A stretch of 64,000 nucleotides of DNA. Source: Sequoia sempervirens (Eukaryota > Streptophyta > Pinopsida > Cupressales > Cupressaceae). A program made the position numbers and the translations under genes. The stretch is from assembly GCA_007258455.2 (NCBI GenBank), contig VDFB02115060.1:21603-85602 (forward strand), written 5' to 3'. Shown piece by piece: positions 37,986 through 50,407 of this stretch; positions within the stretch are counted from its first letter, which is position 1, and every line of letters starts with the position of its first letter. The notes beneath the pieces are model-generated. The model saw nothing but the letters and a program-made list of their open reading frames with translations, was not told the origin of the DNA and did no database searches.

Positions 37986-40409
37986 AATAAACTCTCTTTC
38001 GATTTCAATTTTTCTTGTAGAGTTTAGCACTCTGGTTAGCATTTGAGTCTCCTCTTCTCTCAACCGCGCCATCTCTTCTTCATCTGCCTCGTGCTCTCTC
38101 TCTCTTTCATTTGAATGGCTATGTCCATATTCGTTGGTCTTTTTTTGTCTTCCATTGTCCATTCACATAATCCTCCAGCAGTGATACGTTATTTTCTTCT
38201 CTTGGATTCTAAATTTTGTCCATTCATTTACCCTCTTCCCTATACTATTTTTTTTTCTACTTCTCCATAAAATTTATGAATAATATTTTTGAACAGATAT
38301 GTAATATCCATAATATCATTCTTCTTGGGTCAAATATCGTAATACAATTATAGTCCATATCACTTCAATACATGAATCTTCAGAATACTATCGTATCAAT
38401 CTTTATCGTGTGGAAATGTTTTCAATTACCACAAATAAGAATATACATATCTATAGATGCTTGCACGTATTGATTAGAAATGGAGTATTGAATTTAAATC
38501 ATAGGAAAGTGAAGATAGGACATGTGGCCAAACATATTTATATATTATATAAATGTTATGGAAGTTGCTTGGCTAGGGATTACTCTTTATAGCTCTTTAA
38601 TTATTGTAGTAGTTTCTTATTGAGGATAACTTAATTGTTAAGTCTCCTTTATACGATAGGTGATGTTTGTGCTCTGATGTTGAGTCATATGTTTGAACAT
38701 TAATCATATCCTCTTTATCATGAGTGTTCTTGAAACCTTTCCTCTTAGTTCGGGGCACTGGGAATAATCATTATATTCTCCTTACAAGTGCAAATATTAT
38801 TCATTGTATTTGAAACTAATAGAATTCTCTATCCATTAGATCGACCTTATAAGTAGTAAATCTTGTTATTCATACAATGAAGTAAGTTTTTGTGCTTCTT
38901 TAATCATTGTAGAAAATAGTGAACCTAAATTGGGATGACATCCACCAGTGCGTTGTCTACTTCAAGCTCTTTAATTATATTTAAAATAAAAATAAAAAAT
39001 ACATAAAAGATATAATGATGTAAAATATAAGTAAAAAGTTAGATTATGTTCCCTTTAAATATTTTATATAGCTACATCATGAGCACATAAATATAATGTA
39101 AACTGATTGTTTTTTAGAGTACCTTGAAATGGATACTTGAATGGTAATTAAAGGAGAAATTTTTATGTATAAATATACATTTGGATAGCTTTAGGATCTT
39201 TTCAATTAAATGAGTTTATTTTGGATAAGATAAATAGAATGTTTTTTTTATATATTAGTCCAATACTTTATTAAGGAGTCTACACATGGTAGTTATATTA
39301 AAATAGTAGTCTTGAAAAAGTATTTGTGGTTGGAACATAAATTACATTTCGTTAGATATTTAATCTTGTGGTTACGATAAATTGATTAATCAAGTGAGTA
39401 ATGTTTAGAAGGGAAATAGTATACTGATCCTTTGGGATCATTAGAGAGTTTAGTTATATGGTTGCATTTGGTAATCTTACAATTGGTGGTTGTATTAACT
39501 CTTTAATTGAGGAATTGTGTATGTTATAATTAATCGTCTTCTATAGTCATGGTGAAATATTATAGTAAACTCTATTTGACTCCATTTTGGTAGTTTTGAT
39601 AAATTTGCATAAACAAAATAAATTGTTCTTGAATTGAGATTTCGTTCTTAATTATTTTACTTGGATTGTCGGTTAGGGGATAACTTTCTGGCAATTGAGT
39701 TTCTAATAAATGAGGTTCTTATATGGATAGTTATTTAGAACTTTGAGATTGTAGTTGGCCTGTTTGTTGAGAAGATTGATTTTGTTCAGATTGATAATGT
39801 GAATAGATAATTGTTGTTGTTGCCATGTTGCTGATTTTTATGAAGGTAATATATGTACCACTCTAAGGGATTCTTGTGAGGAGAAAATTGAGGTCTCCCG
39901 TGGAATGCCTAATTGGTGGCTTTTGGATGTTGAGTGATTTTTGTTGAATTAAAGGTTGATTTTCTTCTATGATTCCTTTTTGAGGTGAAACCATTGTTGA
40001 TATATGGATTGTATTTGTGTTTTAGAGTTGATTGATTTGTGGATGGGGTTTGATGAAACTTTCTTTGTGTGGCTTTTCGGAGTTAATCTCATATTTGAGG
40101 GAAATTTTATCCTTGTGTTGGAATTATTGGGAAAAAACTTGTGTTGCTTCATTTTACCCTTGTTTGTGGGTTTTCATTCTTTTTGGCTTCCAGAGGCTTG
40201 AGATGATTTTCAGTTGATGTTCTCTCTTTATTGCCCTTGATGTGGCAAGTGTTTTGGTTTCATGATTTTGAAAGGGTTGTTCGGGAATCGTTGAGACTTT
40301 GATTATGTATTTAGAGCGAGATGGGTAATGCCTCACATGCTTTTATGTTGTCATTCTTTGTTCAGATTATGATGGCACAACCCTTGGTTTTTATGTTGTT
40401 GGGTCTCTA

Positions 40410-41315
40410 GGGAGAGTGGCTCCTCATGGGGGCTGGTGCCCCATTTAAGGGGAAGGGCACAGGGTAACCCACAAGTGAGTTAGTAATCAAGTGAAAACAT
40501 AATAATTAACTTAGGAGGGTTGGGTAGTAATATGATTATAAGATTTAAAAATGGATGCCTCGTCTTCATTAGTGCTTCCACAGACTAATGGAAGGCTGAG
40601 AAGGCCGTGGTTGGCAAGGTCGTGACCTCGTCTTCACGAGAGGTTTACTGCTCTGCATGAGTCACCCTATGGACCGACGCCTCCAGTTGGGAGGAAGGGC
40701 ACAGGATAGCCATAGATGGGACCGGGGCCTCCAGTTGGGAGGAAGAGCATAGGATAGCCCATGTAGGACTATGTGATGACACTCTCCCCTAGTTGCCCAG
40801 GTGTTTTACTTTATTGTGTTCCTCTAGAAGTATGTTATGGAAGTTGGTTTAGATTGTTGTTGAATGGACTTATATTGATTTATGGAGCATTGCCTTGATA
40901 CATCTTTGGTGTACTTTGTGGTCTTGTATGATCTCATTGATATTTGATTGATGACCTTGTACTCTTATGGTACTGTGATATGATTTTATTGTATTATGTT
41001 TATTAATTCAATTTGATTTGGAAGTGTTTCATGATCATCCTTTGGTTACTTGTTTATTGGTCATTTCTTTGATTTATGTGATGAGATTTATGACCTTAAG
41101 TTATTATGTTGACTCTTGGATGTTGTTGATTATGTCATTGTAATCCTTGAGTTTTATGATACTTTTGTATGATGTTGAGTCTTGTGGTTCCGTGTTTGGA
41201 TGTTCTTGGTTGAGGTCTCTTTCTTGTCAGCCCCTTAGCACGGGGGGTGGGTCTTTGGACCCATGTGGTCGGGTGGAACGTGCTAAGCACCCCATTGGGT
41301 CCCCAGTCAAGGATC
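40410..41315 (+). other. Conserved 3'-LTR module, copy in solo LTR 2
   Basis: It aligns with 12721-13360 and 29165-29715. Landmarks are GAGTGGCT, GCTGAGAAGGCCGTGGTTGG, GATGACACTC, TTAGCACGGGGGGTGG and CCCCATTGGG. A GCCTCCAGTTGGGAGGAAG segment is repeated at about 40679 and 40727 within it. Confidence 0.6.
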
Positions 41316-44296
41316 GAGAGGTGTGGATTGCTACTGTTGCAGCAACTCCATAATTGTTTTTGTCTTGGAGCCAGTTATCATACTATGTATTCATCTATTC
41401 ATTTATATCATGATTCTTGTTGTATGGTTTCCGTTCATGTTTGGAAACACTGTTGTATCATTGTACCTCTAGAACATTGTACTGTAATGTAATGTTAAAC
41501 TCGGTGTGGATATTGGCCATGGCAGTTGTTATTCAATGTGTTAAGTTAATCATGCATATGTTGTATTTATGTACACAGATGGTTTCTTATCAATGAATTA
41601 TCATGTGTGTTACATTTGTTAATGTTTGCTTTGCTATGGATTATATTTTTGGCTTTTATTCTTTATTGTCATTGTGTGGATCTAAGTCACGTAATGACTC
41701 CTTGTGTACCCCAAGGGATGTATGTGTTTGTGAATATACTTAAATGAAATTCATGCCATGACTTAATGTGTATTATATGTATGTTATGTTAACTTTAAAA
41801 AAAAAAATTGTAGTAATTATTGTTTAATTGTCCTTTGGGGTTCACAAGGCGGGGCGTTACATTTTCATTTTGATTGTATTTGAAAAAGATTGTCAGAGAA
41901 AAGAAAGTTTTAATTTTATTAAAATCTTTGTAAATCTTGGGAAATTTAATAACTGTATATTTTCTAAAAGAATTGTAGATTTCCTTTAAAACTCAGAAAG
42001 CTTATTTCTCTGTAGAATTATTTTTCTGTAGAATTAAATTTTGAATGAAAATCTCTGTACCTAGAAGAAATTAGTTAAATTCCTCAATTTTCCCGTTGTA
42101 ACCTGTAGAAAATTATTTTACTTCTCTGTTTAAAAAGAAAACCCTTTGAAATTTTCCAGAAAACCCTGAGGAATTGTATATATGAATATATATGTATATA
42201 TAACATATATATTATATTGATAAATTGAATTGTGAAAGGATCTTAGTTTATTTATATTAAAATTGTGTTGAATCACCGTACAGGTGAAATTCTTTATTGT
42301 AGTTTCTTTTAGAAAATTAAAATCACATTTTTTTTATTGAGATCTCTGTACGGCAAATGTTTAAATTTTTTTTTAAAAAATAAAAATAAATTAAACAGTG
42401 TTTGGGTGAGGGCCGAAACCCTCCCCATCTTTTTCCTTGGTGGGCGTAGCCACCATGGCTGCGCACAACAACCACCATGGCTGTTGGGTGTAGCCCTAGT
42501 GCGAGTTGCATCCTCCCAAAAGGGAGGCCGCGATTTGGGGGCGGCGGGTTTAAAAGTTTTAACTTTATTTTAAATTTCATTTAAAGTCCTTTAAATGTAA
42601 ATTAAGGGATATATGTTTTAAAATTCGATTTTATTATTATTTATTTATATATATATTAATTGAATTAAATATAATAATTGACTTTTTTATATTTATATAT
42701 AAACATATATGTATAAATGTTGTATATAAATAATGGCAAGATTTGAGATTTATTAAGTTAGAAAAATAATTTTCATATTTAAAAATAAAAAATAAAAATT
42801 GCATGTGAAATTTAAGATTGAGAAAATAAATTGAAAGTGATATTATATTGCATGAAAGAAAAACTAGAGTTAATTGTTAGATTTTATTTTCTAATTAAAT
42901 GGAAAATAAAATTAATTTTAGATGATTTGTTTTGTACATCATATTTTGATTGATTGGATTTAGTAAATCCTAAAGTAGATTTCCAATGTTTTTAATTTGC
43001 TTTAAATAGCATTTTCTCTTTTGTTGGTTAAATCAGGAATGTCGTAGATTTTCAAGTCTTCCAGACAAATTGTTAAATGTGGGAATTGGGATTGTTAAGT
43101 TGAATTCATGTGTAAGCTAAGGATGTGTACATGGTTTTAGCATGGTGTTAGATACCTGATTTTCTAAACATAGTTAATGTTGTTCGTTATGAAAAGTGTA
43201 GAATTTCTTGTTGTATTTTTGTACACCTTGTAAACCTTAGTCAATAAAACTTAGATTCCTTTTTTATGTTTAGGGGAGTGGCTTTTTGTAAGGGCTGACA
43301 CACAAAGTGGTGTCAGGGTAACTTACAAAGAGTTAGTAAGTTAGTGATAACTAAACAACATAGTAGTTAGAATTAAAATCTTTAACAAGAGTATTATGCC
43401 TCACTTATGGACTCTTGAGCTAGTTCAGTCTAGGGTATAAGATGAGAAGGCCTGGAATGGAAAATCGATGTCTTGTTTCTTCAAAAGACATTCGATTCCG
43501 CAATAGTATGCAATAGGGGCCGGGTTTCGTAAGAGGTTACCAGGGTAACCCAAGGTTGGGGGCCATAACCTAGGAAGAAACACCATGGTAACCTTTGCAA
43601 TGTTGTGATGACACTCCACCTAAAATAACAGTTAACCTTGTATACTTAGTACATTTGATTGTCTAAAATTTGGGAGCAATGTAACCATCAATAGTTATGT
43701 ACTTGTGTCTAGGGTTAGTTGATTATGTCTAGGTAACGATATTACTATCTCCTAGCACGTGGGGTGGATCTACAGGTACCACATGGTTGGGTGGAACGTG
43801 CACCTTACTCCGTTGGGTCCCCAGTTTATGATCATGGCAACGAGAGCTTCATGGATGAAGAGCTCGTACTTTGAAACAGATGTACTTTCTTTATTGCATT
43901 AATGTAAAACTTGTATTGTAAAGCATCCCTCAATTGTTATGAGGTGAACATTGTAAAATGTAATTATTATTGAACTACCTCATCACATGGATGAGTCCTG
44001 TAACATCTTATCAAATGCAATGTAAGAAACATGTTTGTACTTTATATTATCTTGAATGGAATTCAATGTTATGTGATGTTTATTTTAAATTTATGATTAT
44101 TTAAATATGAGGAATGCGAAATACTAAAGTGGTCTATGGAAACTCAAAGTAGTGTAATGTCATGTACCTTAATGAATGTATGCAACTAATTAACTTAATA
44201 ATTATACTTTAAAAAAAAATTATTGCACCTTTATAACACAATTGCAACATTCCTTAGGTTATTATGACGGGGCATTATATAGTTATTCATATTTAT

Positions 44297-44481
44297 GTGG
44301 TCAGGGACCACCAGTTACTTATATACATGTGGTCATGGACCACTAGCGATGCATATTTATATGGTCAGGGACCACCAGTTACTCATAATTATGTGGTTAG
44401 GGACCACCAGTTATTCATATTTATGTGGTCAGGGATCACCAGTTATTGCATGCTATAATACTTATGTGGTTAGAGAACCAC
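44297..44481 (+). repeat. 32-bp-period array of palindromic hairpins (middle copy)
   Basis: Six units start at 44297, 44329, 44361, 44393, 44425 and 44466; the first five are exactly 32 bp apart. Four units read GTGGTCAGGGACCAC or differ by one base; the fifth also pairs after one G-T change. The last is GTGGTTAGAGAACCAC, a compensated stem variant also found at the same edge of the outer copy. A partial unit remains at about 25471-25479, left of the chromovirus insertion. Confidence 0.9.
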
Positions 44482-44866
44482 CATTCCCCTCCTCCCCTTA
44501 GGTGGCTTAACAAAGTCACATGGTGCTCGTAATGTGTAAGTTTTATTGTTGAAATATGAATTATTGGTAATTCTTGATTGATGTTTTATTTTATTATGCG
44601 CCAGCAATGTGAAATCTTACATTTATTTTATTAGGCTATTTAGCCATTTGAAGGTTGTTGTTGTCCGAATTGCCTCAAGGACTTGTTTAATTTCATTTTT
44701 GAATTAAGATCAGAATGTTGCAATGTAACTAGAATTAACCTTTATTTATTATTTTTTTCTTTTGAATTTATAGTTTCCTCTTTGGGATTTTAATTGAAAC
44801 TTTGGTCTACAATCTTATGTTACTTTGTTTGAGGCTTTCTTCTTGTTTTTAAATTGTTGGCATGTG

Positions 44867-45119
44867 TGGTGTAATTTGACATCTATAAACTGCCATATCC
44901 CAGGGGGTTCCCTGGCAGGTTGTATAGGGGAGTAGATGCGCTGGGGAATTATTTGAAAGGGGTTGTAAATGGGACCAGTATGGGATGGTCATTAATCCAT
45001 TCTTCCCCTTGTTCTATGATTGTTCTTATCTATATGGAGGAATCCTTAGAGAAGGACCTCGAGACCATCTTTCTTGATGGCTATGGTATCCAAGAATACC
45101 CATCCTTGTAAACCCCATT
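44867..45119 (+). other. Conserved non-coding patch near PPT (middle copy)
   Basis: Homologous to 5165-5432 in reverse. It has a 7-base deletion in the AATTAT region compared with that copy, shifting any reading frame. Confidence 0.65.
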
Positions 45120-45777
45120 GTGTGAGCCTTATGTTGTAAATGTTGTGGTTGTTGAGGATATGCTCACCTAGTTTGGGAAGAGCATCCTTGCTACTATTGT
45201 GAGTACATGTGAAATTGTAAGTAATTGTGATGTGGCATACCTGTGAACTATGCAAGAAAGATAGTAACAATGATGTAGAGCTAAAATTCCTCGAGACATG
45301 GTATGAGTGACATGGTTTTAATGTAAATTGTTCTCTTAAGGACATATTTGGAAAAATGTGCAACTAACAATTTTGGGTCATGATTGGCCATTAAAACAAG
45401 AACAATTTCTAACATCATGAGTGATGTTTACAATGCAAAGATATTTTGAAGTGGATCAAAGGTTATGAATTCATTTAGATATAGTTTTATGTAATTTAAA
45501 GTTGGTTACATTGTTGATAAAATTGGAGCTACATGGATGGTTGTTGGAAATTGTTAACTTGAGTGCATATCTAATAAATGTGCTATTGTGAGAATTTTTT
45601 CTCTAAGTATTTGAATGCTTATTTCTTAGGAGGATTGTCTCTAATGTCTACTTATCCTAAATATTTTGATTATTTCATCAAGAAATGAAGTAATTAGTAT
45701 ATTAGTAAATTTCTATGCATTTTCAAATTGAGGTTATGTCCTTAGACCTTAGTGACTTCCAGGAGGAAGTCTAAGCT

Positions 45778-45790
45778 AAGGGGAGGAGGA
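45778..45790 (+). other. Polypurine tract of middle element
   Basis: AAGGGGAGGAGGA directly before the 3' LTR start TGTAAGACC at 45791. Confidence 0.92.
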
Positions 45791-46493
45791 TGTAAGACCT
45801 CACCTTGTTGTATAGTAGTCATAAGTACTCTAATGGTACCATTGGTAAGATTTCCCTTTTAGCGATCATTACTTGAATCAAAGGAATAGATTAAACAACC
45901 TAGAATTAACATCAAACATGCAATATACATAGTTTTGATTCATAGTTAAGGTGATAGTATGTGGCTAATATCATTGGATGTTTATATGATTATTGGGTAC
46001 CATTCATTTAGTTCTTGAGATCTTATCATGCAAAGTGACTAAAAGATTTATAATTTGTATCAATAGAATTTAGATCCCATTACATGAATCTGGATGCACA
46101 TCATGTTAGTGTCATATGTAAGATAGTTCAATTAGCAATGGTTGTATGTATCATGGAGAAATATTAATCTAAGATAAGTACTATTTCCCTATATGATCAG
46201 TTACTTGGTGATTAGAATGGAAAGATAGGTATTCTACAAGTTATTATTTACTAATATTAAATTAGTTGTGATTCTTCAATATTGACAAGTGGTCAACCTT
46301 TCCATAAACATTCATTATCTTATTGCAGTGCAAATTATTGAGATCATTAAAGTAGTTATTTGAAATGTTATTTTTAATGTATTATGTTCTCCCCAGAGCT
46401 AATATTTTTCTTAGATAGACCAACTAGTTGTGAATTTAAATGATATATATTTGCAAATCTAAATAATAACTATAGAAGCGAGTTAATTACAGA

Positions 46494-46524
<31 letters not shown>

Positions 46525-49500
46525 TGTTGTAGTTGATCAAAGAATGATCATGTGAATTATCATTTAATTTGTTAATGAAATAACTCCATCTTAGTGGTCA
46601 TTTTTAGAAGTAAAAGTGGAATTATAGTGGAAGAATTTTTTTTGGGCATTCAGATAATTTTTTGACTATCGATGACTAATTTACTCAAGCATGCTGAATT
46701 TAATCTAGTATGGATACAATTAGCATTATAAAGTGCTAACATGTAGTGGCAAGAAGTTGTGTTTCAATATTGGAGATTTTGGACTATAATCATTTGAGCA
46801 ACATACAATAAGCATGATCAAGGTAAGCAAATTTGATTAATATTCAAGTAATAGTTTGATTTTAAATATGTCAATTAAATTATTTCATTTTGGAGTATTG
46901 ACAGTGGCAAAATTGTGCAGGATTATTTAACGGTCAATGGAAGGTGAGAGGATCACTAGGACCCTGATTATTTCCCCCTTCATAATGTGAAATTTATAGG
47001 TTATTTATGTGATTGTGAAGTGTTGTTGTCTTGTGCGGATTGTTAATTGTTTTAAATTTGTGAGAAATAAAAGTGTTTTAAAATGTTTATTCATGTGTGC
47101 AAAAAGTGTAACCCATAGGGCACTTGGTAGGCCATGTTTAAAGGGTAGTAAATGGTATAAAAGGGGGAGGAAGTCAATTTTAAAATCCCCACTCGAATGT
47201 TTAGGGTTAGGGCACAAAGGAGGGTGATAAAAAGAGGCTTTTGGGATTGTTTTGAGGGGGAATGAGGGGTTGAAAAAAAAGACTTAACAAAAGGAGGAGG
47301 AGGAGGAACGATGGATACAATGCAACTATGAGGTAGGAATCTTATGTTTAAACTGTTGTTTTTTTTTTGTGGTTGCAAATTTCTACAAGTTTCCTTTTTG
47401 TTGTAGTTGTTGCAAGTCTCTTGTTGTTGTTGTTGCAAGTCCTTATTGTTGTTAATGCAAGTGCTAGGGAGTACGAGATTTAGAGTAATAGTATTGTAGG
47501 GTTCCCTCTATTCAGTTCCATGCGTGGTGTACCTTGTTTTATGCTTGAACCTATAATGGTCCCTTGTAGTGTTAGAAAACCTGTTGCTCTGTTGTATCTA
47601 TGGTTGCATAAATCTTGAAAGGGTCCTTGGTGATTTCTCTTGGCTCGGGGGTTGGCTAGAGACCTTTGTGGCTTGATGATGCCAATATGGAAGGGAGAAG
47701 AGCTTTTTCCTTCCCATTAGCTGGTTGAGTTTCATATTGCTGGTTAAAGTTGGAGATCTCACCCATTTGCTTAGCTTTTGGATTTCAAAGATATTGGACT
47801 TTGTTAGACAAGGAAATAGCTACCTATATCTCTTGTAAGGAATCTACATGAAAGTTGTGATAAAAAACATATTTGTGAATAGAGGAAAGTGCATGTATGG
47901 AAATATATAAGTGTTTTACTTTATGAGCTTCCTTGGAAAACATCAAACCTTGTATTCAACTGATATTTGTAAGGATTTATGAGGAGAATATAAATCAGTC
48001 ATAGACTATTAATAGATCATGATGCTTTTATTTAGATTTTAGTTTCCTTTGATAAATAAAGATAAATCCACCTGAAGGAAGGATTATTTGGGGGTTTTGA
48101 AATAATACAGATTTAGGATCTAAATGGACCATGCATAGTCTAAGTATTGGTCTGTTGTGTGCACGAGTGTACCTGGAAAATCATGTTAACTTGCAAAACA
48201 ACATATTAAGAATGAATGAACAACGTATTATCTTGAGTCTATAGGCTTGCAAATGAATCTAAATTGCTTGAAGTGCTCTGGATGCAACTCTAGATGGATT
48301 TCTTCAACCCTTGCCTTTTTTTCTTAAATCTCTTAAACACTTTTTTATTTTATTTTGTTCCTGCAACCAAATGCAAACACAGATTAAAAAAAAAAAACCA
48401 CAATCAATAAAGAAAAGAGATACAGAAAAATCAATTAATAAATAAATAAATATTAATTCATCCTGCAACTAAGGTAATCCAGCCTTGGAGGCTTGGCCTA
48501 GAGGGCTGCAACCATCTGGTCAATGTGTCTCAACAGGGTAGGCTGATAGCCTCTTAAGGGCATCCCCAAATTTGGTTACCTCTCCTTACACCACCAATTT
48601 CTAGAAATCTGGCTGCACTGCCAAAAGTATGGACTTGAAACCAGTGAATTTGAACCCAAAAAAGAAAGAAAAGAAAACCATCATTCAATAATGAGACACC
48701 CTCCCTCATTTCCTATCAGCTACTGGTAACAAGTTGTTGTTGTTCTCGCCAGATAAAAATAGCTGCCATCCCTTTTCTATCTTCTCAGCTGAAAAGGAAA
48801 TGCATAAGGATAGTTTTATTAGGGTTGTGTCTTTGACGAGAATAAAATAAAATAAATTAAAATATGTAGAAACTAGGGCATATTCATGTTAAGCCTGGAG
48901 GTGACACGTAGGCATTAAGAAGAGTAAATGGAAATAGTTGTTGGAGAATCCAGAATTATTTAGTTTAAATAAATCAATTAGCTTTTAACAACATCCACTT
49001 TTAAGCCTTATAATGTCATTCTTAATTTGGAAGGTCAAACTAACCTGTCTTAAGCTAACTCTCCCATTATTGGGTATATTGCTCTTTGTGATGTTAAAGA
49101 AAACTAAATGCTGAAAAACTAAAAAAAATATAACCATATAAATAACGTTTCTTTTTGCCAACTGTAAATGAAACAATGAAGATAGCATGTTTTTTTTTAG
49201 AATTTAATGTAAGGAGAGCGGCGTTCAAAATTCACATCCCTCACATCTTAGCTTTTAAGAGAATTCTACGTAAATTTCATATTAAATATTCCTTCAATAA
49301 AGGAAAAGAGACTATATTCCTACTCCATGAAGAAAAGATTATAATAGTTTAAGTTAAGGGTATGTATAAAGATTAAGCTTTGGTAATAAAGGAAGAAAGA
49401 ATTTTCATTTTGTTTATTTTAGGTTTGTTTTTAGAGTAAAGTAATGTGTATAAAGATTTATATATATGAAGTAATATTTGTAGTGTTACGGGATAATCAT

Positions 49501-50407
49501 TATTATTATGATTTTAATTTATCTCTTAAAATAAATGAAATATATATATATATATATAGAGGTTATATATATATATATAAAAGGATAAATAAAATAATAT
49601 ATATTACATAGATTTATATATTTGAATAAACCAGTTTGTGGGTTTGTCAAATTTATTTGGGAGCATTAAGTTAACAATATATAATTAGCCCCTTATTTTA
49701 AAATTGGTGTACTCAAATCATATGAGTAAATAAGAATATTATTATATTATTGTCTTAATGGATTATGGGAATTTGGTAACAAGGAAAAAGAGGGAAATTG
49801 AATTTAATATAGTCCATTTTAATCAAGAGTGAGACAAGGCTCTCTCAAAAAAAATAAAATCTTCTCCTTTGAGTCTCTCTCTAATCTTCGATCCTCACAC
49901 CTTTATGGGCATAACCCACTCACTTGCATTCAAGAATAATCTTATGCCTAAGTGGGGAACCCTCTTCTTGGAAAGAGATAAATGGGGATATTGTCTTGTC
50001 TTGTAAAAAAAAAAAAGAAGAAGAAGAAAGAAAGAAAGAAAGAAAGAAAGAAGAAATATCCTCGTGTGATAATATTGTATAATAGATACTATAAACTTAA
50101 ATAAATCTGAAAGAGGAGGGTCAATGGGGAACTCTCCCCACTAGGTCATTGTGAGGACTCATCACCATGATCATTTGGCCACTTAGGTCTTTGTAGTGGA
50201 TAATCTTCCCTCTGTGAGAATAACCAATGCTTTTGACCTTAAGTGAAGCATAACTTTTGTGTGTGTGAATCATCAGGTGAGTGGTTGGAAAGGATGTTAG
50301 AGGGGTCAAGTAAGAAAGGGGGTGCTTAGTGCGAGAGAAATCCAAGTAGTGTCTCAAAAAAATAAAAATGGCAAGGATTTCTTAGAATAAATTTTTGGGG
50401 CATTACA
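45791..50407 (+). repeat. 3' LTR of middle element (4617 bp)
   Basis: It matches 17540-22349 throughout and ends GGGGCATTACA, followed by TSD CCTTA. It carries about 95 bp at 46579-46673 that the 5' LTR lacks and a TA run at about 46495-46521. The TATA box is at 47156-47162. Confidence 0.94.
47156..47162 (+). promoter_or_regulatory. Candidate TATA box in middle 3' LTR
   Basis: TATAAAAGGGGG, the same as 18791-18797. It has downstream purine-rich sequence in common with that copy. Confidence 0.45.

Larger units (their letters stand above)
36234..41861 (+). mobile_element. Solo LTR 2 (5628 bp), TSD TTTTC
   Basis: It starts TGTAGTGCCCC and ends GGGGCGTTACA, with TTTTC on both sides (36229-36233, 41862-41866). 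No PBS, second LTR or retroviral domain lies inside. Its last 1.5 kb carries the 3' module shared with the other chromovirus-type LTRs, whereas its first kilobase lacks the palindrome and hairpin found there. It is longer than its relatives (4.7-5.0 kb). The LRR fragment at 37555-37985 may account for part of the excess. Confidence 0.88.
25485..44279 (+). mobile_element. Ty3/gypsy chromovirus (Tekay/Del type), TSD TAGTT
   Basis: The 5' LTR is 25485-30171. The PBS TGGTATCAGAGCC is at 30175-30187. Decayed gag-pol with the order gag, protease, RT, RNase H, integrase, chromodomain-like tail occupies 30313-34974. The PPT is at 34979-34990 and the 3' LTR is 34991-44279, interrupted by solo LTR 2. 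TAGTT flanks both ends (25480-25484, 44280-44284). Integrase after RNase H defines Ty3/gypsy; the C-terminal tail and very long LTRs fit Tekay/Del chromoviruses. Many in-frame stops, two frameshifts and two lost catalytic residues show the copy is dead. It is the only element here with LTRs of this type and coding sequence, so relatives of it are candidates for mobilising the LARDs. Confidence 0.95.
34991..44279 (+). repeat. 3' LTR of chromovirus, split by solo LTR 2
   Basis: The two parts, 34991-36233 and 41862-44279, together match the 5' LTR without its TIR element. The LTR ends GGGGCATTATA followed by TSD TAGTT (44280-44284). The GC-rich island is at about 42397-42555 and the conserved 3' module at about 43268-43825. 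Confidence 0.94.
44285..45777 (+). other. Non-coding internal region of middle element, right part
   Basis: It continues 25484 after the chromovirus and TSD. It contains the hairpin array and the conserved patch, both shared with the outer element. No coding domain is seen. Just before the PPT, GACTTCC (45754-45760) and GGAAGTC (45765-45771) form a perfect stem around AGGA. Confidence 0.78.
17540..50407 (+). mobile_element. Middle LARD-like LTR retrotransposon, TSD CCTTA, hosting the chromovirus
   Basis: LTRs at 17540-22349 and 45791-50407 are near-identical. The element is flanked by CCTTA on both sides (17535-17539, 50408-50412). A PBS lies at 22352-22364 and a PPT at 45778-45790. After removing the chromovirus at 25485-44279, the internal region is about 4.6 kb with no coding domain. 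Its PPT-proximal half is homologous to that of the outer element although the LTR bodies differ. This points to two subfamilies of one non-autonomous family, one of which inserted into the other. Confidence 0.9.

Noticed and set aside
36234..41861. Reading solo LTR 2 as a complete LTR element with an LRR internal region
   Set aside because: No internal repeat of its start or end, no PBS after any LTR-like end and no PPT; a single LTR explains the data.
44297..44481. CRISPR-like array: short palindromic repeats at a regular 32-bp step
   Set aside because: Spacers are similar AT-rich sequence, repeats are only 15 nt, no cas gene is present, and the array is inside a plant LTR element.
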